Below are positions 1-5,314 of a stretch of DNA of 5,826 nt, one piece after another. Origin of the DNA: an uncultured Clostridia bacterium (GTDB taxonomy: Bacteria; Bacillota; Clostridia; Christensenellales; Borkfalkiaceae); assembly GCA_937888935.1 (NCBI GenBank), contig CALARO010000052.1, forward strand, positions 1 through 5,826, read 5' to 3'. The position numbers were made by a program, and so were the translations under genes. Numbering within the stretch: the first letter of the stretch is position 1; every line of letters starts with the position of its first letter. Under the pieces are notes generated by a model, which was not told the origin of the DNA, searched no databases, and saw only the letters and a program-made list of their open reading frames with translations.

Positions 1-1695
1 TCGCGCGTCGTCCTGCGTGGGGGTAACCACGTTCTGCGTGGCCGCGCCGAGCGCAACTTCGAAAGCAAGCTCGTATTTCTGATCGGTGTGAATAATGTCC
101 GCAATCGTGCCTTTCACGTGGCTGCCCACTTCGGGGTTGGTTTTCGCCACCGATAAAAGCCGCCGCACCGAATCTTTGTAGCCTTCGTAGCGGTTTTTGA
201 TGCCAACGTACATTTCGAGCGAATCTTTCAGCGAAGAAATCTGCCCGCCCACGCTGAAAAGTTCCTGATTGAAATTGTTGATCGTCAGCTGCATATCGCG
301 GATTTCTTCTTCTTTTTCCGCAAGCTCTTTCTCGCCGCCCGAAGTAAATTCTTTCAGCTTTTTCAGGTCTTTCCGCACGCCTTCGAGTTCTTCGAGAAGC
401 TTTTCGCGGCGCGCCGTTTCCTTTTGCAGCGCGGCTTTGAGTTCTGCGATTCTGTCTTCCGCCGCCTGCTTCTGCGCCGTAAGCGAGCCTTGATTTTTCC
501 TGATTTCCGAAAGGTTTTCCGCAGACGAAAGCTGACTTTGCCGATTTTCGTCGGAAAGCCGTTCGAATACGTCGATTTTGCCCGTCAACGCCCTGATCGC
601 CTGCGATAAAAGATCGGTTTCGTTGTCGATTTCGGCAATGCGGGTTTCGCCCTTTTGTATCGCCGTCTTCGCCGCCGCCACCAAATCGGCAAGCTCGCCC
701 GTGCGGTTTTTCCCGTTTTCGAGAAATTCTTCCGCCGCCGAAAGCTGACTTTTATACGTGGAAATTTTTTCCCGCGCGAGCTTCCATTCGCCGTCTTTAC
801 GCTCGTTGCCCACGGAAAGTTCCACGCGCCGATCGTTCAGCTCGGTAAGTTTCAAATCGGCGTCCGCGGATTTCTTGCGGTTGTCTTCATAGCTCTTGTT
901 TAAAAGCTCGGCTTGCGTGTTCAGCGAAATGATTTTATCGGAATACCCTGCCACGCGTTCGCGGAATTTATTCTTCTCGCCTTCCGCGCCGTCGTATTTA
1001 TATACGTATGTATTCACTTCGTTGAATTTCAGCGATTCCGAATACTCGCGGTACTCTCTCGCCGCGTCCGCCTGCTTCGAAAGCGGACCTAACCGCCGCT
1101 CGGCTTCTTCGATGCGCTGCACGTAGATGAAGAGATTGTTTTTCGAAGAATCAATCTTCCGCTCGATCTCTTCCTTGCGCGATTTGTACACCATAAGGCC
1201 GGTGGCTTCTTCGAAAATCAGCCGCCGATCTTCGGGCTTCGCGTTCATAATCTGCTCTACTTTGCCCTGACCGATGATGGAATAGCCTTCTTTGCCAAGG
1301 CCGATGCCGTGAAAAAGCCGCACGATGTCTTTCAGTCGCGACGCCTGACCGTTGATAAAATAGCCGCTGTTTCCGTTTCTGTCCAGCCGGCGCGTCATCG
1401 CCACTTCGCTCACGTCCAGATCGAAAATCTTATTCGTGTTATCGAAAACGAGCGTCACTTCGCAGCTCGACTGCGGCTTGCGCGATTGCGTGCCGCCGAA
1501 AATCACGTCCTGCATGTTTCCGCCGCGAAGCGCGCGGGCGGATTGCTCGCCAAGCACCCAGCGCACGGCGTCCGCCACGTTCGATTTGCCGCACCCGTTC
1601 GGACCTACGATACAGGTAACGCCGTCGTCGAAACGGATGGTGGTTTTATCCGCGAAGGACTTAAACCCCGAAAGTTGTATTTCCTTTAAATCCAC
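1..1695 (-). CDS. smc: Chromosome segregation/condensation ATPase SMC, N-terminal 565 codons (3' end cut by window edge)
   Basis: SMC is the ATPase arm of the bacterial condensin, which with ScpA and ScpB loads on DNA and organises and separates sister chromosomes. Reading begins at a GTG (1693-1695) with AAGGAG eight bases upstream; no better start is visible, and the N-terminus VDLKEIQLSGFKSF matches the family start. The frame is open to base 1. Visible in order: Walker A GPNGCGKSN (residues 31-39), the LGEQSARALRGG segment with the arginine-finger position R57, a Q-loop (Gln about 143 in IIGQGKVEQ), then a long Glu/Lys/Leu-rich coiled-coil arm (about 170-500). From about residue 503 the hinge starts (RRLLSVAK, then HVKGTIADII and YELAFEVALG). 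The family is usually about 1,180 residues, so the rest of the hinge, the return coil and the Walker B/signature C-lobe lie outside. It follows rnc by 71 bp on the same strand, a common Firmicutes order. Identification is firm; only its far end is unknown. Confidence 0.97.
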   Translation of the reverse strand, partial: MDLKEIQLSGFKSFADKTTIRFDDGVTCIVGPNGCGKSNVADAVRWVLGEQSARALRGGNMQDVIFGGTQSRKPQSSCEVTLVFDNTNKIFDLDVSEVAMTRRLDRNGNSGYFINGQASRLKDIVRLFHGIGLGKEGYSIIGQGKVEQIMNAKPEDRRLIFEEATGLMVYKSRKEEIERKIDSSKNNLFIYVQRIEEAERRLGPLSKQADAAREYREYSESLKFNEVNTYVYKYDGAEGEKNKFRERVAGYSDKIISLNTQAELLNKSYEDNRKKSADADLKLTELNDRRVELSVGNERKDGEWKLAREKISTYKSQLSAAEEFLENGKNRTGELADLVAAAKTAIQKGETRIAEIDNETDLLSQAIRALTGKIDVFERLSDENRQSQLSSAENLSEIRKNQGSLTAQKQAAEDRIAELKAALQKETARREKLLEELEGVRKDLKKLKEFTSGGEKELAEKEEEIRDMQLTINNFNQELFSVGGQISSLKDSLEMYVGIKNRYEGYKDSVRRLLSVAKTNPEVGSHVKGTIADIIHTDQKYELAFEVALGAATQNVVTPTQDDAR

Positions 1696-1703
1696 AGATT
1701 GTT

Positions 1704-1709
1704 CTCCTT
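1704..1709 (-). promoter_or_regulatory. Ribosome binding site of smc
   Basis: AAGGAG on the minus strand, eight bases before the GTG start of smc. It decides the start: no in-frame ATG occurs before about codon 61, well inside the ATPase domain, so GTG at 1695 is the only start that keeps the conserved N-terminus. Confidence 0.85.
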
Positions 1710-1742
1710 GAAAAATCTTGTTTTTACGTTTTTTTGCCGATC

Positions 1743-1763
1743 AAAGCGCGATTTTTGCGCTTT
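1743..1763. other. Hairpin between rnc and smc
   Basis: A perfect 7-bp inverted repeat (AAAGCGC / GCGCTTT) with a 7-base loop, starting three bases after the rnc TAG stop. The T-run adjoins the stem on the plus strand, where no gene ends, so it has terminator shape only in the direction opposite to transcription of rnc and smc. On the minus strand it would form in the mRNA between the two genes without a U-tract. It could be an mRNA processing or stability element, or chance; the sequence does not decide. Confidence 0.45.
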
Positions 1764-1766
1764 TTT

Positions 1767-2441
1767 CTATAATCCTTGCAATATTTTTAAAAGATTTTCC
1801 GCAGCTTCCGCTTCGGCTTCTTTCTTTTTTCTGCCCGCGCCCCGCGCCGTTTTGCCTGCCGCCGCCGCTTCGCACATGTAAGTTCTGTCGTTATCCTTGC
1901 CTTCCGCGCTCACCACGCGGTATTCGGGAAGCGGCAAAGCGCGTTCCTGCAAATATTCCTGCAAATCGCCTTTCGCGTTTGCGTTTTCCGAAAATTCCAC
2001 GTTCTCGTCGATGAATTTCTTCGCGTTTTTGTAGCCGTCGCCGTTTGCGCCGTCGCCGTCGAGATAAATCGCCGCGATCACGCTTTCCACAAGGCTCGAT
2101 ACGGCTTTTCTGCCCGCGTTGTCCCGCGGGTTGCCCGTGTACATCAGATACTTCGTGATTTTCAGCTTGTCCGCCGCCCGTTCGAGCGGCTCGCGGCTCA
2201 CGAATTTCTGCCGTTTCTTCGTCATATCCCCCGCTTCGAGCGCGATTTTGCCGTGATACAAATTTTCCGTGACCGCCAGTTCCAGCACCGCGTCGCCCAA
2301 AAATTCCATGCGATCGTTGTCCGCGCCGCGCTTTCCCGTATACGATTTGTGCGTAAACGCCGTAAGCAACAGCTCTTTATCTTTAAACGCGTACCCCAGC
2401 CGCTTTTCCGCTTCGTCGATCGGAAATTCTTCTCTCGTCAC
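1767..2441 (-). CDS. rnc: Ribonuclease III (224 aa), with an unusual active-site residue
   Basis: RNase III is a Mg-dependent, homodimeric cytoplasmic endonuclease that cuts double-stranded RNA, including rRNA precursors and structured mRNAs. The N-terminal nuclease domain (about residues 6-135) carries the signature NDRMEFLGDAVLE at 42-54, with the expected metal ligands E46 and D50, and a second active-site helix ending in E119 and IYLDGDG. The position three before E119, normally Asp (D114 in E. coli), is Ser116 here (codon AGC). A short Gly/Asp/Asn-rich stretch (129-136) leads to the C-terminal double-stranded RNA binding domain (about 157-224), recognised by LQEYLQ, PEYRVV and GRKKKEAEAEAA. 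Its length is normal for the family. The start is GTG, overlapping the plsX stop as GTGA, with GGAGG ten bases upstream; the first in-frame ATG (residue 45) lies inside the signature, so GTG is required. The stop is TAG. smc follows. Family assignment is secure; full catalytic activity is not, because of Ser116. Confidence 0.95.
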   Translation of the reverse strand: MTREEFPIDEAEKRLGYAFKDKELLLTAFTHKSYTGKRGADNDRMEFLGDAVLELAVTENLYHGKIALEAGDMTKKRQKFVSREPLERAADKLKITKYLMYTGNPRDNAGRKAVSSLVESVIAAIYLDGDGANGDGYKNAKKFIDENVEFSENANAKGDLQEYLQERALPLPEYRVVSAEGKDNDRTYMCEAAAAGKTARGAGRKKKEAEAEAAENLLKILQGL

Positions 2442-3496
2442 GCCTTGCTTTCCTCCGCCGCGCCCGCTTCTTCCGCCGCGCTTTCGCCGTTTTCCGCGTT
2501 CTTTTCAAGCAACGCCGAAATTTTTTCCGTCAGACCGCCGCGCACCGCGCCCGCCGCCTGAGCAATGCACACCGAAAAACCGAACGCTTTCGAATTGCCG
2601 TGCGCCTTGATGACGGGTTTCGTCAAGCCTAAAAACACCGCGCCGCCCATCGTTTCGTAATCGGCGGATTTTTTCACGGACTTGATCACGTCCATCACCG
2701 TGAGCGCGCGGATCTTCGCGAAAAGATTTTTCTTGAATTCGCGCTTTAAAATGCCGCTGATCGCCTTGCCGCAGCCTTCGATGGATTTCAGCGCGATATT
2801 GCCCGTGTAGCCGTCGCTCACCACCACGTCTACGTCGCCGAACATAATATCTCTGCCTTCCACGTTGCCCACGTAGTTGATGCCCGCCGTACGCTTTAAA
2901 AGCTCGTTGGCTTCGCGGTGCATTTCGTCGCCCTTGTGATCTTCCGTGCCGTTGTTTAAAAGACCGACTTTCGCGTTCTTCCACCCGTACACCGCCTCGG
3001 CGTATGCCGAAGCCATCAGCGCGAAATGCACAAGATTTACGCTCTTACATTCAAGGTTTGCCCCGCAGTCGCAAAGCAGCGTGCCGCGCCCCGAAAAATC
3101 GGGAATTCTCGGGCAGAGCGCGGGGCGGGAAACGCCCTTGATTCTGCCGAGCGTCAGTACGCCCGCCGTAAGCACCGCGCCCGTCGCGCCGCTCGAAACC
3201 ACCGCGTCCGCCTTGCCTTCTTTCAAAAGGCGAAACGCCGTAACGGTGGAAGAATCTTTCTTCGTACGCACCGCCTTGGTGGGAATTTCGTCGTTGCCGA
3301 TCACTTCGGGCGCATGCACGATTTCCACGCGCGAAGTATCGTATGTATAGGCGGCGAGTTCTTTTTTAAGAAGTTCTTCGTCGCCGCAAAGCACCGCGAA
3401 AAGCTCTTTGTCGTTTTTGAGAGCTTCGATCGTGCCTTTGATTTGTTCTTTCGGCGCAAAATCGCCGCCCATCGCGTCTATTGCTACTTTTATCAT
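2438..3496 (-). CDS. plsX: Phosphate acyltransferase PlsX (352 aa)
   Basis: PlsX converts acyl-ACP and phosphate to acyl-phosphate, which the membrane enzyme PlsY uses to acylate glycerol-3-phosphate in the first step of phospholipid synthesis; it is a peripheral membrane enzyme. The protein starts MIKVAIDAMGGD, the family's N-terminal signature (residues 1-12), followed by the SSGATGAVLTAG loop (101-112), CDCGANLEC (142-150), the GNVEGRDI and VVVSDGYTGN block (210-233), and GGAVFLGL with PVIKAHGNS (284-302). The core is full length. Residues about 331-352 form a low-complexity Ala/Glu tail (EKNAENGESAAEEAG) that is not needed for the family fold. The ATG at 3496 is preceded by AGGA nine bases upstream. 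The gene lies 178 bp after asnS, beyond a likely terminator, so it probably has its own promoter, but I see only weak candidates. It overlaps rnc by four bases. In Bacillus fabD, fabG and acpP lie between plsX and rnc; here none do. Confidence 0.96.
   Translation of the reverse strand: MIKVAIDAMGGDFAPKEQIKGTIEALKNDKELFAVLCGDEELLKKELAAYTYDTSRVEIVHAPEVIGNDEIPTKAVRTKKDSSTVTAFRLLKEGKADAVVSSGATGAVLTAGVLTLGRIKGVSRPALCPRIPDFSGRGTLLCDCGANLECKSVNLVHFALMASAYAEAVYGWKNAKVGLLNNGTEDHKGDEMHREANELLKRTAGINYVGNVEGRDIMFGDVDVVVSDGYTGNIALKSIEGCGKAISGILKREFKKNLFAKIRALTVMDVIKSVKKSADYETMGGAVFLGLTKPVIKAHGNSKAFGFSVCIAQAAGAVRGGLTEKISALLEKNAENGESAAEEAGAAEESKA
2452..2456 (-). promoter_or_regulatory. Ribosome binding site of rnc inside plsX
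   Basis: GGAGG within the last codons of plsX, ten bases before the rnc GTG. Together with the four-base GTGA overlap it suggests that rnc translation is coupled to termination on plsX. Confidence 0.7.
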
Positions 3497-3502
3497 ATCG
3501 TG

Positions 3503-3509
3503 TTTTCCT
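3503..3509 (-). promoter_or_regulatory. Ribosome binding site of plsX
   Basis: AGGAAAA on the minus strand, with AGGA ending nine bases before the plsX ATG. It supports the start at 3496. Confidence 0.65.
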
Positions 3510-3545
3510 AAAAATTCAGCCTTATTTCTATTAGCTCACAGCCGA

Positions 3546-3666
3546 TCAAGCCGAAGAGCGGTGCAGATTGCGAGCTTCTTCGAGTACCCTCGAGGGCGTT
3601 TACTGATAGTAAATAACCGAGAGGGAACGGAGAAAAAGCCGCAAGATGTGCCGCTATGCGGCTTGA
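3546..3666 (-). repeat. Compact palindrome-rich intergenic element with 8-bp terminal inverted repeats
   Basis: This 121-bp block fills most of the asnS-plsX gap. Its ends are a perfect 8-bp inverted repeat, TCAAGCCG and CGGCTTGA. Read on the minus strand it contains, in order: GCCGC-ATA-GCGGC (3-base loop), overlapping the larger AAGCCGCA/TGCGGCTT stem; TTTACT-ATC-AGTAAA; the 10-bp palindrome CCCTCGAGGG; and GAAGAAGC pairing with GCTCTTC with one bulge. A further AGCTC/GAGCT pair joins the interior to bases just outside the 3' end. No convincing protein is encoded. The density of pairing segments suggests a structured RNA or a small dispersed repeat (MITE-like or REP-like). I see no second copy in this window and no clear target duplication at the ends, so the class is open. 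Confidence 0.5.
3633..3664 (-). terminator. Rho-independent terminator of asnS
   Basis: Ten bases after the asnS TAA stop, the minus strand reads AAGCCGCA, a 13-base loop, TGCGGCTT and a T-run (five Ts including the end of the stem), the classic intrinsic terminator layout. The first arm can instead pair with GCGGC inside the loop to give a short competing hairpin (3650-3662), or with CGGCTTGA about 110 bases downstream. It therefore probably ends asnS transcription, possibly with incomplete efficiency. Confidence 0.65.
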
Positions 3667-3674
3667 CAACGATT

Positions 3675-5069
3675 TTAAAACAACAAGTTAGAAACAGTAC
3701 GGGGGAACGGAATAACATCGCGGATATTCGTAACGCCCGTCAGATACATAATCATGCGCTCGAAGCCGAGACCGAAACCGCTGTGCGTTACGCCGCCGTA
3801 CTTTCTTAAATCGAGATACCACGAATAATCTTCGGGTTTCATCCCAAGCTCCACAATGCGGTTATACAGTTTTTCGTAGTTTTCTTCGCGCTGCGATCCG
3901 CCGATCAGCTCGCCGATGCCCGGCACAAGCAGATCCGCCGCCGCCACCGTCTTGCCGTCCGCGTTCTGCTTCATGTAAAACGCCTTGATTTCTTTCGGAT
4001 AATCGGTGAGAAACACCGGCTTTTTAAACACGGTTTCGGTGAGATACCGCTCGTGTTCGCTTTGCAGATCTTTGCCCCAGAAAATATTCTTATCGTCGAA
4101 TTCGTTTGCGTGCTGCTTCAAAATTTCGATCGCTTCCGTGTACGGCAGGCGCACGAAATCGTTTTCCGTCACGTTTTTCAGCCGTTCGATAAGTCCCGTA
4201 TCCACGAATTTATTCAGAAATTCCAGCTCGTCTTTGCAGGTTTCGCCAACGTAAGAAATGATGAATTTCACCATCGCTTCCGCTACGTCCATATCCCCCG
4301 CCAGATCGCAGAACGCCATTTCCGGCTCGATCATCCAGAATTCCGCCGCGTGCCGCGCCGTGTTCGAATGTTCCGCGCGGAACGTAGGTCCGAACGTATA
4401 TACGTTTCCGAATGCCATCGCGTACGTTTCCACGTTCAGCTGTCCCGAAACGGTGAGCGAAGCTTTCTTGCCGAAGAAATCCTGCTTATAATCGGGGGCT
4501 TTCCCGCTCTTTGCAAGCTCGTCGAGCGGCAACGTGGTCACCTGAAACATCGCGCCCGCGCCTTCGCAGTCGCTGCCCGTGATAATCGGCGTATGCACGT
4601 ACACAAACCCGCGCTCGTTGAAAAACTTATGAATGGCGAACGCCGCTTCGCTGCGGATTTTAAACACCGCCGAAAACAGATTCGTTCTCGGGCGCAGATG
4701 CGCGATTTCGCGCAGAAATTCCACCGAATGGCGTTTCTTCTGCAAAGGATAATCGGGGGAAGATTCGCCTTCCACTACGATTTGCTTCGCCTTGATTTCG
4801 TAAGGCTGCTTGTTTTCGGGGGTGGCAACCACTTCGCCCGTCACGCGCACCGCCGCGCCCACGTTCTGATGCGCGATTTCGTCGTAGTTATCGAGAACTG
4901 CGCGCTCAAACACGATCTGCGTGTTTTTAAAGCAGCTGCCGTCCGAAAGCTCGATAAACCCGAACGCCTTGGAATCGCGCACCGTCTTAATCCAGCCGGC
5001 AACGCAAACCGTCTTCCCTGCGAATGCCGCCACGTCGGCGGCGATTTTTTTCAATTCGATTCTTTCCAT
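3675..5069 (-). CDS. asnS: Asparaginyl-tRNA synthetase (464 aa)
   Basis: AsnRS is a class IIb aminoacyl-tRNA synthetase that activates Asn with ATP and loads it on tRNA-Asn in the cytoplasm. An N-terminal OB-fold anticodon-binding domain (about residues 17-105, from KTVCVAGWIKTVRDSK) is followed by the catalytic domain: motif 1 near VYVHTPIITGSDCEGAG (157-173), a DFFGKKASLTVSGQLN segment (197-212), motif 2 with FRAEHS (230-235) and EFWMIEPEM (243-251), and motif 3 GFGLGFERMI (431-440, class II Arg at 438). It ends DVIPFPRTVSNLLF. Length and the 181-204 insert match the E. coli-type enzyme (466 aa) rather than the shorter B. subtilis type. I chose ATG at 5069 because GGGAG lies ten bases upstream and MERIELKK fits the family N-terminus; an in-frame TTG at 5096 would add nine residues but lacks a better site. 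It is a single gene with its own promoter and terminator. There is no T-box leader: the predicted leader is only about 55-60 bases. Confidence 0.97.
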   Translation of the reverse strand: MERIELKKIAADVAAFAGKTVCVAGWIKTVRDSKAFGFIELSDGSCFKNTQIVFERAVLDNYDEIAHQNVGAAVRVTGEVVATPENKQPYEIKAKQIVVEGESSPDYPLQKKRHSVEFLREIAHLRPRTNLFSAVFKIRSEAAFAIHKFFNERGFVYVHTPIITGSDCEGAGAMFQVTTLPLDELAKSGKAPDYKQDFFGKKASLTVSGQLNVETYAMAFGNVYTFGPTFRAEHSNTARHAAEFWMIEPEMAFCDLAGDMDVAEAMVKFIISYVGETCKDELEFLNKFVDTGLIERLKNVTENDFVRLPYTEAIEILKQHANEFDDKNIFWGKDLQSEHERYLTETVFKKPVFLTDYPKEIKAFYMKQNADGKTVAAADLLVPGIGELIGGSQREENYEKLYNRIVELGMKPEDYSWYLDLRKYGGVTHSGFGLGFERMIMYLTGVTNIRDVIPFPRTVSNLLF

Positions 5070-5075
5070 AATCGT

Positions 5076-5084
5076 CTTTCTCCC
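5076..5084 (-). promoter_or_regulatory. Ribosome binding site of asnS
   Basis: GGGAGAAAG on the minus strand, with GGGAG ending ten bases before ATG 5069. It decides between this ATG and the in-frame TTG at 5096. Confidence 0.7.
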
Positions 5085-5086
5085 GC

Positions 5087-5107
5087 GCCGCGACAAGCCG
5101 CCGCGGC
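5087..5107 (-). other. GC-rich hairpin in the asnS leader, next to the ribosome binding site
   Basis: On the minus strand GCCGCG, a 9-base loop and CGCGGC form a six-pair, all-G/C stem in the predicted 5' leader of asnS. It ends two bases before the GGGAG site. There is no T-run, so it is not a terminator. It could influence ribosome access or mRNA stability. It is not a T-box: there is no room for the specifier stem and antiterminator. Confidence 0.5.
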
Positions 5108-5132
5108 AAGCGTAAAATATTTATACCTAAGT

Positions 5133-5161
5133 ATTATAACATTTTTTCAAAAAAAAGACAA
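5133..5161 (-). promoter_or_regulatory. Sigma-A-type promoter of asnS
   Basis: On the minus strand: -35 TTGTCT (5161-5156), exactly 17 bases of spacer, then a consensus -10 TATAAT (5138-5133) preceded by TG one base upstream (extended -10). Start of transcription is expected near 5126, giving a leader of about 57 bases to ATG 5069. The spacer is a run of T then GAAAAAA. Arms TTATA and TATAA, nine bases apart, flank the -10 and start region (5121-5139), but in such A/T-rich DNA this may be chance. Confidence 0.85.
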
Positions 5162-5172
5162 TCGTTTCGCGG

Positions 5173-5190
5173 AAAAAAGTTTGCACTTTT
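5173..5190 (-). terminator. Possible weak terminator after the VanW-family gene
   Basis: The minus strand reads AAAAGT, tetraloop GCAA, ACTTTT and further Ts, about 90 bases after the VanW gene stop. The stem is only six pairs and mostly A-U, and the T-run overlaps the stem, so it would be weak. It lies just upstream of the asnS promoter, where a terminator would make sense. Confidence 0.35.
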
Positions 5191-5247
5191 CGATTTTTCG
5201 GAAAAAATATTTTAAGAATCTTTATCGGTTTCGGTCGAAACTTCGTC

Positions 5248-5314
5248 TTTTCGCTCGATTATTCCGATTCTTTTCGCTCGATTATTCCGATTCTTTTCGC
5301 TCGATTATCCCGAT
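5248..5314. repeat. 23-bp tandem repeat, about 2.9 copies, across the VanW gene stop codon
   Basis: Two identical 23-bp units (5248-5270 and 5271-5293), each starting TTTTCGCTCGATTATTCC on the plus strand, are followed by a third partial unit (5294-5314) with one mismatch (C for T at 5309). The third copy is inside the coding region and encodes the IIERK near the C-terminus; the middle copy holds the TAA stop (5282-5284); the first is intergenic. The length 23 is not a multiple of three. Confidence 0.9.

Noticed and set aside
31..39. Cys in the SMC Walker A motif (GPNGCGKSN)
   Set aside because: Positions refer to residues of SMC, not bases. Cys in place of Ser occurs in other SMC proteins, so this is not a notable change.
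269..1689. Several plus-strand open frames opposite smc
   Set aside because: The minus strand encodes an unbroken, recognisable SMC; the plus-strand frames are Ser/Arg/Phe-rich complements with no domains.
2505..2984. A 159-codon minus-strand frame inside plsX
   Set aside because: It is in another frame of conserved PlsX sequence and reads as Arg/Gly-rich low complexity.
3521..3549. Possible plsX promoter TTGATC, 17 bases, AATAAG on the minus strand
   Set aside because: Both hexamers match consensus at only four of six positions, and the -35 overlaps the element's inverted repeat. Too weak to annotate, although some promoter downstream of the asnS terminator is likely.
3583..3605. FapR-type operator upstream of plsX
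   Set aside because: FapR controls plsX in Bacillus through a TTAGTACCTA-like palindrome. The local palindromes here (CCCTCGAGGG and TTTACT/AGTAAA) do not match it.
3536..3718. A 60-codon minus-strand frame starting inside the end of asnS and spanning the intergenic element
   Set aside because: It overlaps the asnS C-terminus in another frame, covers the terminator and palindromes, and shows no domain. If the element is a dispersed repeat, similar spurious frames would recur at its copies.
5228..5241. Short palindrome GTTTCGGTCGAAAC downstream of the VanW gene
   Set aside because: At most five pairs with a four-base loop and no T-run; compatible with chance.
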